Assembly (NCBI GenBank): GCA_905147135.1
Contig: LR990056.1
Location: forward strand, 10,922,001-10,986,000
Reading direction: 5' to 3'
Length of the DNA: 64,000 bases
Source of the DNA: Blastobasis lacticolella
Taxonomy: Eukaryota; Arthropoda; Insecta; Lepidoptera; Blastobasidae
Each line of letters opens with the position of its first letter. Within the stretch, counting starts at the first letter, position 1. Below the pieces are notes generated by a model. That model made no database searches, was not told where the DNA came from, and saw only the letters and a list, made by a program, of their open reading frames with translations. Shown here in pieces: positions 43,481 through 56,600 of this stretch. The translations under genes and the position numbers were made by a program.

Positions 43481-45474
43481 GACTTTAACCCATAATTAAA
43501 AGACAATCTGATGTTGTCCTTATTTGGACTTCTCCATTCGTATACTTACAGAATTTAAGTCTAGAAACCCTAGAAAGTCATAAATAAGCAGGGTATCTAG
43601 GTGATTACCTAGGTCGTGTGCTAATCCGATTTTTTACGGGTCAGTAGGTAAGTAAATTACGATTGTCACTGTATCCGTATTTACCTGGTGGGTATTAACT
43701 GTTATCAATTAACGTCCTATTTAAAAATCTTCATACACTGATTTCCTTTGTACTTGAAAATGAACGAGAGGAGTACTCTAAATAAAATGGTCTTAGACTA
43801 CATATTAGGCTTAGGCTACATATTAGCTACCCGGGGCGACTTGGTTCGCATAGTTTCAATCTTGCTACTACGTCAGCTGGAACTTCCTTAAACTAGTAAC
43901 ACGTTCCGGTTTAGCTAAAACCGACCAACCGTCAGTTGCAGTTGACACTAACCCTTACGAAGTATAAAATAAAGTCGCTTTTGGGTGCGGGAGACGTGGT
44001 CGGAAGCCCGACCATGGTCGGCTCGCCCGCGCATCTGAATTAATCCAAAGGTAACTTTATTTCTTACTACGTAAGGATAAGTATCGACTGCAACTGACAG
44101 TTGGTCGGCTCCAGCCAAATCGGAGCGTCTGTTACTAGTATTACCCCTACCTAATGATTTATAAATTATCAATAATGTATATTATTATTCTATTAAACGT
44201 ACGCATCACGACCTTAGTAGGATTTTACAATATTTTAAGGTATGAAAGGATTGATTAAAGTATAAGAAGCGAGAGAAGTAAAAATGGAACAATGATCAAG
44301 TTATCCAATATGTTGAACTGGTTGAAGAGATAGTTGAATATCATGGAGTAGAGGGGTTTCTTTGCCTATCCCTACAGGAAAAAGGCAATATAAGGACATG
44401 TATATTTTAAATTACTTTGTGACAAACGAGTTAGGGAGTTAGAGAGTTAGGGAGTCCACCTGAGGCAAGGAGGTAACTGTCGCCCTAATATATGTATATA
44501 TTATATATAAGTACATCTACTTAGTTTTAAAGTAAAAAAAATACAGAGCTACAGATGTGTTGCCACTGTGAAGACTACTAGGTGTTATAACTATAATAAA
44601 ATCCTTTAAACCGGAACACAGAAATGCAAGCATTGCCGCTTGACATTTCTTACACGTAGGAACGCCTATTTGGTACGCCCACAGTAATACGACGCGTATG
44701 TTAAGAGGTATATATATTTACCTACGTACACAAAATACCTCTCAAGCTCCGAGATATTCGTCTCAGAATGTAACATAAATAAAACAGTTCGAGAAATAAT
44801 GCGATATAAACTGCTTTATAAAGTGTTACCTGGATAAGCTCGCTTACCTTTCCCTTTGCTTTTCATTAGAGTTTTTACGTTTGAGATTAAATTGAGATTA
44901 ATTAACGTAATGCTGCCAGAATCTTGGGTACGCTTCCACAAGGCCCAAATTTTAATATTTTTTTAAGTTCGGTTGTTATTCTTTTCTTTTTATTGTACTG
45001 ATTTAGCTTTTATGTTAGATGTTATATAAATAAATGAATACACTACGTAATCCTATTTTAATAATTATTTGTTCATTCACATTTTCATTTGCCTTAAATT
45101 AACATTGAAGCAGAAGTACATAACGATGATGTTATCCCAGTAATACAAAGCTATTAATTGTTTTATGGAAAGCGTCGCGTAGTGGCGCGCGGCGGACGCG
45201 CTGGGATAGCATCCAAAATAGAACCACTGACGCTGGATGTTCCATTTTATTTTAACGCCACCGCCTGCCTCGAGATGTGCGTTTGCTTAGCGGGGTCCGG
45301 CAAAATTTATTGATACAAGAGTGACAATGGTTTAGAATACACAGCACTTCTTTAAAGTGGCAAGCTAACACGAGGCCTTTCCACGATTCTTATACTCGTG
45401 GGCTCTGTGTTGACCTATTTGCCGTTCCTTGATAATTTTTCATTAAATCATTCGAAGATTCTCTATCAGGATCG
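43481..45474. other. intergenic, no gene seen
   Basis: AT-rich, with one repeat scrap at 44408-44480. A GC-rich pocket at 45165-45210 (GTGGCGCGCGGCGGACGCGC) is unexplained. Confidence 0.4.
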
Positions 45475-46100
45475 GATTTCCTGCTCTTTCTCCTCTTCCT
45501 ACACTTCGCCCGTCTTCAGGATCCTCACATCGTAGGCCCTTGGTTTAGTATCCTATTCAGCGATGTCAATACATCGTTTCTTCGGGCTCCTGCGAAACAT
45601 ATTTCCTAATACCGGCAAGTTTAGACATATATTTCCCACGTATCCCTTTGGCTCACGGAACACGTGACCAAACTCTATACACACTTGGTTAAGGTTGGTG
45701 TTCGCGGAGGCGCGCACGGATGGCTTTCACGCCCTCATGCGCAAGAAAGCAGCATCTCTACTGCAGCGCTTGCGTGGCAGTCGGAACACCATCCTAAAGA
45801 TGATAGCCAATAGGCTCGACTGCCCTATCCAAAGGCATTGGATAGAGTTAGCTATAGGCCTCAAATAGTGTTACCTACAAAGTAATCTTACTAATGTTAC
45901 TAACATAACATATAAGTACAATTATTACTAATATAATACTAAAAAGTTATGGATCTATGGTCTAAAATAAATATATTTTAATTTAATTTAATTTAAGTCA
46001 CGTAATGCCGGACATCCATCACAAATCTCGCAGCCATAGTGCGTCATGACATCGGAGCCGATATGTCCGAACTCGTGAATCGTCTAAGGTACCTATTTGA
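45475..46100 (-). mobile_element. LINE reverse transcriptase relic, split by another LINE
   Basis: Antisense blocks TCTTCAGGATCCTCACATCG, ATTTCCCACGTATCCCTTTG, GCTCACGGAACACGTGACCA (45475-45690) and CCGGACATCCATCACAAATC, CGAACTCGTGAATCGTC (45995-46090) match the layout of 8316-8930. The part between is the plus-strand element at 45700-45990. Confidence 0.6.
45700..45990 (+). mobile_element. LINE 3' end with AT-rich tail, inserted in another LINE
   Basis: One frame reads HALMRKKAASLLQRLRGSRN then TILKMIANRLDCPIQRHWIE, like the C-terminal part of a jockey/R1-type reverse transcriptase. It ends in an (AATTT)-type tail (TTTAATTTAATTTAATTTAA). Clade is an inference. Confidence 0.6.
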
Positions 46101-46515
46101 AATTATCTATGTTTTCTATTAACAGCTTCGTTCCCTGTTCAGCTCCAAACCACCGTTTTCTAGCATAACCTCCCACGTCTTTACGCTGGTCTGAAGATCC
46201 CATGTAATATGGTGTAGTGTGATTCATTTGCTTATGCCAAGGATTTACAAATTATAGTATAATATTACAAAAATTTAAAATTAAGAAATAGTAGTTAAAA
46301 GTAATTAAGTAGAGTATACCTAGAGTAGTAGTGAACCAAGATTCGAGCCTTGGGGTACGCCTGATGTTGCACCAACTAAGTTTGTTTACCACCTTAGTGG
46401 TATAAAAAACGAGGGTCTAACTTATAACAGGTTTTGAGTCGTTAAAACCCTAATTTAGTAGAGTAATTCTAAAAAATGGCTTTCGCTTATCATTGAATAC
46501 GTGTATAAAGTACTA

Positions 46516-47626
46516 GGCTGGTTCAAAAGTTTTTAGCCAACGGCTTGTTATACACCCTACTGTTTTATTTTTTGAATCGTTTAAAAGCTTTTATTACAAA
46601 GTCTTTGGCCAAAAATCATTAGCCAGCAACTTTTAGTTATTTTTTATCGATTATTACAAATAACATGTCTCAACAAAATAACAAGAATCAACCCCTACGA
46701 CGGTGGTAACGCGGGAAGCATTTTGTTGTAAGATGTATTATGATTATAAATATGGGTTAACGTCCCTTGGCTCTTCGGTGAATTGTCTCTTGCCTATCCG
46801 TTTGTCGTTTGTTGATTTTTTGACTTTAAACGAGGTCAGAGCGACCTGAAACATGAATTTAGACCAAAGCAGCCGCCAAAGTCAGTCACTCCAGAAAACG
46901 TTATCAGGGTATAGTCGCTGATCAAAGAATGTCACAATATTACTAGCTGTGAGATGCAGTATAAAATATAGTTTCATTAAGCGCCATTTCAACCCATGTA
47001 GTTTCTATCATTATTACGGACCATAGAAATTATGTATCATGAATTGGCACAAGTAACTTTCTGCTCTTCTCTGAGAAAGGAGGCTATTATTCAAGATACA
47101 ACCTTCCTAACCTTAAAAAGTTCATGTAAAGTAGTGGAAACTACCTGGGATCTAATCCTCATTTCATCCAGAATCTCATGATTGTAATGTTGTAACATTT
47201 CTCTAATTACGACTTCACCCTGATGACGTTTTCTGAAGTGACGGCAGTTGGCGATTGCCTTAGTCTAGGTTCATGTTTAAGGTCGCCCTGACCATGTTTA
47301 AACTTATAAAATCAATAAATGACAATATCATGTGATAGAGGCAATTTACTAAATGCGCTGATTAAATTTTCAAGTGATTTTTATACGTTAACCCTAATAA
47401 TATAATCTTAGTACGTCTTCCACGAAATGCTTCCTATATTACCAAAATAGTATGGAATTGTATGAACAGACATATTTTTTTAAATATTCGATAAAAAAAT
47501 AAGTAATGGTCGCCGGCTATTGATTTTTGACCAAGGAGTTTGTAATAAAATTTGCCTCTAAACGATACAAAAATTAAAACAATAGCATGTATAACAAGCC
47601 GATAGCTAAAAACTTTTGGACCAGCC
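46516..47626. mobile_element. degenerate mariner-like element
   Basis: Ends GGCTGGTTCAAAAGTTTTTA (continuing GCC, CGGCTTGTTATACA) and TATAACAAGCCG, CTAAAAACTTTTGGACCAGCC are inverted repeats of about 40 bp. The length, about 1.1 kb, fits mariner. The interior is riddled with stops and has no clear transposase block; remnants such as AAACGAGGTCAGAGCGACCTG suggest former coding. A flanking TA duplication is not clean. Confidence 0.6.
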
Positions 47627-47859
47627 AACGTATGTTGATAAGGCTCTGATCTGAACCGAATAAGTGACTTTAGACCAAGCCTATGAGATGGACATTTACT
47701 AAAATTTTACAGCTTAAAGATAAATGACAAAAACTGCAGCCCACAACGCATATACTCAAGGAAACGCCAGAGTTCCCTCAAAATTTTGCTTTCTGGAGGC
47801 TATTACTTTACAGCATAATATAATATCATCCGATACGGCCCGAGAAACCACGAGATCCG

Positions 47860-48115
47860 TGAACGACGACGCCGTGCCGGACGCCGCTGCGTACACACAC
47901 CTATTTATAAGTTCCATAGGATTGTTCGCCGTCCAAATTCTTGACTAGTCGCGGGGCACGCGCGCTCCACGCCGCGTCTTCCCTTGGAAATATCGATACT
48001 ACATTGATATTTATATTAGTCGATACCCGAGTGGTTTCCGTCAAGCTCAGTGACGAGAGATGTCCTGTTAACTCCGATTGTGTTTTGAACGGTGTGATCT
48101 ATTGAAGTGCGTATG
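47860..48115 (+). promoter_or_regulatory. possible promoter and first exon region
   Basis: GC-richer than its surroundings, with CTATTTATAA at 47901-47910, which fits both a TATA box and the MEF2 consensus YTAWWWWTAR. The downstream region lacks an obvious strong donor (GTGCGT at about 48103 is the best). It could serve the plus-strand gene at 53647, 5.5 kb away. Purely an inference. Confidence 0.25.
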
Positions 48116-49849
48116 TTCTGTGTTTACACTAACATGTTTTACACTTTACATGAACTGTATTTTTAGTTTTGTTACTCTATCTACTTACTTAGTTGCTATA
48201 CGTTTTTGAGGGTATAATTAATCTTTAAATATTAATTTTGTATACGTAAACATGTAATGAAGATAACAGAAAAAATTGCTTTCAAATACCTACTTAACGT
48301 AAATACAAAGGTAATAAAATTTACATTGGTTTGATCACTGAGTTCAAAATTTATATATTTGTTTGATTTATCAAAAAATACTGAACCGATGTTGAAGACA
48401 ATGTTTCTAAGATTGGAGTTTAACTTGGTGCAAACATTATATTTATTAAGTATAACAATGAAACAGAGTACATAAAATATAAAGTGCTTTGCAGTATCTA
48501 CTTCATTTAGACTAATTTATGAAATGAAAATTCTGTAATATTAACTACGCTGGAGAAATCTTTTAGGTCAGCACATAACTTTCATGCTTTCATGACATTA
48601 CTAGTATACTATCTTAGTCACCCCGCACTACTGTAGCCAACTACTGTAATACACATTTTATTTTCTATCTCTTGAAACTAAAATAGACCTTATCTCAGTG
48701 ACATATGGTGTTTTAGAATAGCATCAGATGCAAATGTAAAGCAATAATTTATATGAAATGAAGTGAAACTACAGGCTACAGGATGCATCCATGATATAAT
48801 TTAAAAGTTTATTTCTATTTAAAGTACTTAGATACCTCTTTTTTATTATATAGCATTCTTGCACGTCTTTCCGGGTGTAATTTGTAACTCAATCTAAACT
48901 TGCCAATTTCCCGATAGCCTAATACTTCTTTTTTACAAGTTTTAACAGTTTTTACCACAACCCGACAGAAGGAGGGTTATTGAATCATGTCAACGTTTTT
49001 TTATTCAAATAATTAAAAAATTTAGGTCATTAAATACTTACAGTCATTTAACGTGCGTAATGTGTAATGACCGTGCGTAATGACCAAATGATTCAGGACC
49101 TAAATCGTATATCTTTCCTTTCTGACTAATATAATAACATAACCTTGTATGACTGTCCTTCATCTTTTCTGATTTATTACTGATAAACATATGATTTCAG
49201 TAGATACCTACATTTTCGCCTAATTTAGACTAAGTATCATTCATGGTGCGAAACGTAAAAAACCAGAAAATTTAAAAAGTAATTATTAAAAATACTGAAA
49301 GAAATATCACAAACAAAGAAATTAAGTTAAATGGTCCCGTTATCTAATTATTAAGAGATATGTATGTACATAAGAAGGTTTTTTGCTTTAATGCTTAGGT
49401 AGTTCAGTTAAACAAAAACATACATAGGCATTGCCAGCAGAGGCCTCCGCTGCAACCGATAAAGATAATCCTAGAGTCCGCAGTAAGCTAGATTCGAATA
49501 AGTTCGAAAGAAATAAAAAGAATCCTGCGTGTGCCATCTCAGACTCCACCTCTATGCCCAATTTCGATTCAGGTCTAGATTTGATAGCAGTATCAAAGCA
49601 ATATCAATAAATCGAAAAACTGATATCAAAACAAATGTAACTGTATAACGTATCTACGTTGACCCTCTGTTGGTGTCCACGCGAAGGTTCGAAAAACGTT
49701 TCAAACCATCGCGCTCGCACGGTGGGGATGTAGAATAAGTTCTCAGCCACAGTGTTTCCTTTGGACTATGACATGGGATCTTTCAAGAGGTATATTAGAG
49801 GTCTGTTTAGAGGCGGACAGTGAATTTGTAGCGCCCCTAATGTTGCCGA
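48116..49849. other. intergenic, no gene seen
   Basis: AT-rich, no recognised repeats except CCCGACAGAAGGAGGG at 48961. Confidence 0.4.
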
Positions 49850-49859
49850 TGTACATAGG

Positions 49860-49932
49860 CGGCGATGACCAGTTTCCATCAGGTGGCCAGTTTGTTGCTT
49901 GCTGTTTGTCTGCCGTATAACATAAAAAACCA
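49860..49932 (-). repeat. CCATCAGGTGGCC repeat fragment
   Basis: GACCAGTTTCCATCAGGTGG and CTGTTTGTCTGCCGTATAAC followed by an A run; reverse of 41699-41830. Confidence 0.5.
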
Positions 49933-50719
49933 GCTAAAACTTAGTTTCGGATCGTAAAATCAAGATCTTTGTGTACGGTTCATGCGTTGATACATTGACC
50001 TTTGAATGCTGGGGTCCCGCAGGGCTTCATGTTACTATCAACGCTGCAACGCTAATCATAGTTGTGCATAAAATAAATAGACAACGCGGTGGATATATCC
50101 CAGCCATGCAAGCATTTCTCAGGTATCTAAACGTCGACGAATGGTGGAACAAACTTGTGTTTGAAATCAAAATTATTTACTGTAGACCAAATTTCGAATT
50201 GGGACCTCTGTTACCCCCAAAAAGATACAAATTTGCACATTCAGAATATTTTTGTATATCATACGTTTATTGTATGGGCAATGGACATCAGGTACTACCC
50301 TGGGGTAGCTTCTAAAAGCCAAGCCTAATTCTCGGCGTCGACATTTTTAACGACGTCCAAATTCATTGTCAACTTGAGAATAATGTGAAGATAATCTCTG
50401 GATGTCCTGATCAAGGCCTGGTGGTATTTCATCCCAGCACATCACATACATCATCATACTACAAAGCCAAGTTAGCCCCACATGAAGCATTGTTCCCATC
50501 TCTGAGCTGGGGCATTTCAGTATCAGCTTCTTCCAATTCACCGTGGTAAACGTCGGGCGATCCGAATGGTCGACGACAAGAGTCTCACCTTTACAGTCTA
50601 GCTTTTTTTTACGTGTCTTTGCGGAGAGAGATTGCCTCTTTGGGCTCTTTCGACCAGCTAAATTATTGGGAGTGTTCTGAGAAATTTCACCACCGTACTA
50701 TCCGCCACTAATTAAAATC

Positions 50720-50915
50720 CCATCTTCCTGCCTGATACGACCACGCATTGGAACGAGCTTACTACAACAGTGTTTCCAAACCCTTACCACATTGAAATGT
50801 TCAAGAAACGAGTACGTACTTAATCGAGTAAGGCCAGCAATGCACTCACGACAACCCGGTGTTGTGGGTGTCTACGGACGACTGTGATCACTTTCCATCG
50901 TTTATAAATATTTCA
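50720..50915 (+). mobile_element. LINE reverse transcriptase C-terminal fragment
   Basis: A frame near TTGGAACGAGCTTACTACAA gives a WNEL-like start, then CCTTACCACATTGAAATGTT (PYHIEMF) and AAGAAACGAGTACGT (KKRV), followed by TCACTTTCCATC. This resembles the extreme C-terminus of CR1/jockey-type reverse transcriptases. Confidence 0.45.
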
Positions 50916-52700
50916 GCATTACTCTACCTCTACTCATAAGGATAAAATAACAGTAGTGACTTTGTACGAGATATAAAAAATCAAATAGGTTGGTTGATAA
51001 GTACCTTGCCGAAGTCGCGGGCAGCGAAATCGGTTGAAAATGATTTTGAAAAGTTGCATGGAAAGTTGTAAAATGCGGGAAGTCGATATTTAAGATAGGT
51101 TTTTGATGGCTGTTCATTTGATATAATTTTTATGTTATGCTGGCATTGACATTAAACGTTATGAACCACGTCTTCCAGCCAAGCTTACGAGTGAATATGT
51201 TTTTGTAACATATTTGGATGATTATAATAGAGAATCAGAGGATAATTCCTACCATTGTGCCAGTTTATAATGTTAGAAGCCATTGCAAATGAAATTATCT
51301 GCCCGAATCACCTCACGATTCAGGAGATAGGTACTCAATTAACATTAATAGTAGCAAAAGCAACAGTTATTTATTTATTTATTTATCTTGGAATGACCTA
51401 AATTTTTAGTGAATTTCCATCAATGACATAATAAGAACGGCCACTTTTGGTAAAAAAGACTAATTAAGAGAAAAGAAGCGAATGCTAGTTATAAAGTATT
51501 TTAGGATATTACATCTACCTTAAATTTAAAATTGGAGTGGGCTGTGGGATATCCAAGCTTTGCATCCATCCATATATATTCGGCGATTTTTCGTAATCGA
51601 TACTGTAGCTTCAGTCATTTTTTTATAAGCGAGCTAGGGGCCAATAACTGCGTCATTCATTGGATGATATAATAACTAAGAGAACAAGAGCGTGCTTCCT
51701 GTCTTAATGATAGTTAAAAAAAAATTTCGAAACTGATTCAGTAGTTTCCTACATCCGAAGAAACTAAACATTACCATAGTAATTAGCAGTAATTAGTAGT
51801 TAGTATAGAATAGAGCACATCGAAAATAATTGGGCGCGATACAATGGATATACCTTTAACCTGTAGTTATGGTAGCTAATTTACCAATATTTTTCATATG
51901 GACTCAAGGTAGAGCCCCACAGCTTGACAAAGCCATAAATTATTGTTCTAACTCATTATTTTGTTGTACCTTCTTGCAAATCAAAAGAATGTTGTTCTTG
52001 TACAGGCAGCTCAGTTTAACGGCATTCTCAAGAACAATACGAATACCACCAAGTACGTAAGGCGCCTACGTATTTTGTTCCAGTTTTACGTAAATAAGTC
52101 CGGCTCGTCCTCCAAACACATCTGATTCGCTTGTTACCGAATGTTCTATCCCATTGAAATCATTTTCACACGTATTTAATGCTAGCAAGATCAACACTTG
52201 CTAGGTGACGGTCGAACTAAAAATACCGGCCTGGATGAATTGTGAATGGGGCGCGGCTGACTTGTGTTTTGGCGAATATCTATCGCCATCGCCACTATTT
52301 ACGCACGAAAAGTATGATTTTGTTTCATTTCGATTTGTTTATTTGATTTTCTCACCCTATTTATAAGTTATGATGGTGTTTGGAGCTGTACAAATAAGCG
52401 ATGACGGTATTTAATAATTGTGGACTTTGTTCAGGGTATGGGTATAGTACTTTTGTAAAGCTGTTTCAATCAATGACGGAGCACAATTTCCATTTAAACG
52501 TAGGTAGGTCCAGGATTGTGGGGCGCTTACGTAGATAGGTAGACTGTGAATGTATGTAATGTAGCACGGAACGGTCAGCTCCAACTGTGCATTTTGCTAA
52601 GGTGCATTTCCGAACGTCTCTTTTGTCATTTTTCCTGTCATATAACAAGTCGATGGTACCTACATATTGCACGTCAGCTATCATTGCATCTATAAAGTCC
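50916..52700. other. intergenic, no gene seen
   Basis: AT-rich with an (ATTT)n run at 51370-51388. No gene. Confidence 0.4.
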
Positions 52701-52701
52701 C

Positions 52702-52800
52702 GGTAAAGGTTATCAGCGGAACTAGAAAAAATTTGCTAAGTATATAACGAAGCTAGAAACAACTGCGCTTCTCTTCATTGGTACTAAATGGTCACTGATT
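52702..52800 (+). repeat. dispersed repeat family D
   Basis: AAGGTTATCAGCGGAACTAG, AATTTGCTAAGTATATAACG and CATTGGTACTAAATGGTC. Confidence 0.4.
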
Positions 52801-53107
52801 CGGGTATTGCAGATCCACTTTGGGTTGCTGAGCCACCGTAGTAGAGGTTGTGCAAATGACAAAGGTAGTCAGATAAGACGATAATAAATTTTGATGTAAA
52901 CTTAAATGTGAAAATGAAAAAGTATTTATTGAATTAGGATTACGTTAATTAATCTCTTTTCAAAAGTCAAAAATCTAACGGAAAACAAAGGGAAGTTAAG
53001 CGAGCTCATCCAGGTAGGGGCAGTGTTGGCACTGAAGGTCTAAACAACGACGTTTTTGATATCATCTATCACAGATGTCCGTGTACATTAAATAAATATC
53101 GTCTAAG

Positions 53108-53280
53108 CGTTATGCCCTCGCACACAAGGGCGCGGGGTCTGCTTTGACAATGACCCTGGATTTGGCAACTGAGAGCAACTGCCATCTGACATCCGTGGCT
53201 CTGTTAACAGGGGAATGGATACACAATCAGTCGCCTAAATGTTTTCCCTCACTGTAAGAGCATCGGTTAGTAATGTAGTA
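53108..53280 (-). mobile_element. SINE family A, partial reverse copy
   Basis: CGTTATGCCCTCGCACACAA, ACCCTGGATTTGGCAACTGA, AACTGCCATCTGACATCCG and CACTGTAAGAGCATCGGTTA, the family body in reverse with deletions. Confidence 0.6.
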
Positions 53281-53646
53281 GCTTAACTAAAGTACTTACA
53301 TTAGCGGTTTTTAACCGTGTTTAGTCCGAAACTCTTCTAAATTCGACTATCTTGCGGCTTTCTGATACTTTTATAAGAATGTAGCTTCCTATTAGTAAAA
53401 GAATTATCAAAATGGGTTAGTTTAGTTTCAAAGAGGATTTCGAAGAGGAAAAGATAAAAAATAATAATATAAACAAAACAGAACTTTTTCTTCAGCTTTA
53501 TAAGATTAATGACACCCACACAACATTTGACCACTAACTACTATTAACTCTCCCTTCATCTTAACCTCACGAACACAAACACAACCACTGCCTACACGAG
53601 ATCATAAATACGCACCCAATCAACATCCGACTCTGGTTGGCCACAG

Positions 53647-56600
53647 AACACCATGCCCATCGGAAACGTGAGCCGGGACACGTCGGGAAGGAGAGACAGC
53701 TATCGCCCTCCCTGGGTGAAAGACAAGGATACAGGTGCCCCACCGTCATGGATGTCCAAGCGACTCAAGCCAGTTGAAGCAAAGGCAGCAGAGGAGGAGA
53801 AAGAGAAAGAAGCTCCAGCGGCACCGATCACAAAGACTTTAAAGCGTAAGTCTTACTTTAATTTTACTATAATAAAAGTTTGTAGCTAATACGTTTTATA
53901 GTAACGTGTTTGCGAGACCGATTACTAAAGTTAAGTAATGCACGCAGTGTCCGTGTGATACTGGATGGGTGACCGTTTCGTATTTTCGAACTTTCAGCAG
54001 CGCAACTAGCTCTCCACTCATTAGGCGCTATCCTAATTGGCGACCATGCTAGTGCAACGGGCGATTTTAAGGTCGGGCGGCGTCCCTTGTACGACGATGA
54101 TCGCACGACCATTGCCAATTATGACAGTGCCTTAAGTGTAAGGAAGCGTAGAGGTGTGTCTCCTAATACCGGTGGCGAAGCGAGGTTGACCAAGATCTTA
54201 AGCTAGGGACTCTGAAGCTGGTAAATTAGTCTTGGAAATCTATTGATATCCCTTGAGCTTTGTAATATTAAATAGAAGTGCTTTTTGCTCACTATCATTC
54301 ATCAATAGTACATAATGATCCATAAGATCCTAACATAATCGTGCAGTTTTGGAGAAGTCACACCTTTTGAAGTTCTAAACTTGAGAAAGTTTGCAACCTA
54401 ACCCAACCGGTTGGAAATAATTAATAAATAATCGTGGACAAATCCACACAGCGCCATCTGGCCCCAAAGTAAGCAAAGCTTGTGTTATGGGTGCTAGATA
54501 ACTGATAAACTACTTATATACTTTTAAATACATACTTATTATACATAGAACACCCAGACCCGTAACAGAAATAAAAATTCATCATTTCAATTTCTGCCCG
54601 GCCGGGAATCAAACCCGGGACCTCTTGCGTGGCAGACCGGCATGTTGACCACTGAACCACTTAGGTCGTCAAATATCTACAGATGTTGGCGATAATACAC
54701 TTTCGCTAATCCGACTTCGTAGAGTATCGCACGGTGTAAGTACCTACGAAACTAGCCGACGTGACTCTGTGCGACTCATAGTAACCTGCTTAAGTAAACT
54801 TTAAGAAGAATACACCAAAGGGATCAAGCAGTATCTCCCGTCAGCATATTGGGTCTTGAGCGTAGAGGTTGTTAAAAGTTATTTAGAGTCCTGAGCGAAA
54901 CGAGTGGTTCAACCCGCCTAAGACAGCTTCATCCCAGAGGTGAATTTTCTACTTTTCACACCATCTGTGAAACAAGAAATAAAGTAATTATATAGTGTCT
55001 GATTTAGCAAACTCCGGAATTGTGAGTGTATAAGTATCACAACACAACTTTTACGTGTCAATGTAAAAATATAATTTGGAACTGCAATAATCCCGTTTGT
55101 CTCATCACACGATGAGCTATCCAGTTCAACCTAAATGCATCTTAGACAAAATCATGAATTGTAGATGTTATTGTCTTTCATCACATCGTTAAAGAGAGTA
55201 TAGTAGAGAGTACTTTATTTCTCTTTCTTGAAACAGGAAGGTTTAGGAACCTTTTTCCCAAGTATCCCTAGTGCTTACACAGCACGTGACCAAACTAGAG
55301 CAAGCGAGCCTCCTCAATCTTATTCACGCCAAGGCTGGCACCAGTGGCGTAGCGTGCCCTTCGGGGGCCTCGTATCAATAGTTGTGTAGGGGCCCCCTGG
55401 CAGATACCCTCAACTACGGGGGGGTACTAATGAGTAACTTAAATCCAAGTCTTAGCTTAAGTCAATAAATGGACTAGCATAGCCAGCTCTACATTTGTGT
55501 GACAATAGACTCTTAACAGTCAGGTTCGCGAGGCTAGGTAGGGCTAGGAATTTTTGATATTGATTGCCTTTGGCTTGGCTATATTAATACCTTACGCGAT
55601 TATAACTTATATCATTGAATAAGCGAGCGCAGCGAGCTCGAAATTTTTGTAATTTATCCATTAAAACCTTGCGCGATTTTAATAAAAAATACAGTAAAAT
55701 CAGCAATATGACGATAGCGCCGGGATATCTCGAAATTTTAGATGAGATTGTATAATAAAATCAACTTCGCGAACAGTTAATGAGCGAGCGTAAAAACTCG
55801 AAATTTCTTGATATTTTGGCTATTAAAACGTTCCATTATTAACTTGAAAACAGACAAATTCAAAGATTGATTGCGTGTGAGCCAAGACCATTATGTGTTG
55901 GCCCACACGGCCAAGATTATTATGAACCATGTTCATGTGACCCGTTTAGGAAAGAACGGAGTAAGGAGTTTCTTAAGCCTTTGGTGCTACCGATAGTGCT
56001 GAAAATATGAAAATCAAAATTGTTGTCATTTTTGCCATCTGATAGGCGCACATTTTACACAAAGTTCAATGAAGTAATAAATGAGTGCGCGTGAAGGGCA
56101 CTACGTTGTCTTGTTTTTTTTTTCAATAAAAATAATAAATATCTCTTTAACGAAAGGTCAATGAAAACGGATTGTATCACTTGATTTCAATTGCCTTTTT
56201 TGCGGAGGGGGCCCCCAACCCTGGTCTGAAATTCTCTATAAAATTATTATTTTTTTCGGGAAATAGGGAAAGTTTAACTGAAATAATGGAAAACGAATTT
56301 TTGTTTACACACGTTCGGGGGCCTCTATGGCCCGGGGGCCCCGTATAATTGATACGGCAGATACGGCGGTAGCTACGCCCCTGGCTGGCACTAATGTAGT
56401 CTCTCGCTTGTTACATCTACTCGGCCGAGTCGACTCTACCGCAGAATTTTCATTTCGTTGGCGTGGATTCGCGGACATGCATCATCAGCTTCGGTCGGCC
56501 TAGGCTCGCAGACACTTAGGCGCTGTCCTAATTTGCAACGGTCGTACGAACATTGTCGTCCGAGCGGCGGTTATGAGGTCTCCTATTAGTCGAGCCAGTC

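Noticed and set aside
47724..47948. 74-codon plus-strand frame upstream of the Lys-rich gene
   Set aside because: No conserved feature and no donor in a matching phase. The GC-rich part is better read as a promoter region.
49971..50315. 114-codon plus-strand frame
   Set aside because: No recognisable domain, no splice partners, and repeats on both sides. It may be a remnant but could not be supported.
54577..54660. A functional tRNA gene on the minus strand
   Set aside because: Box A and B are good, but the arms do not fold into a full cloverleaf and a SINE body follows directly.
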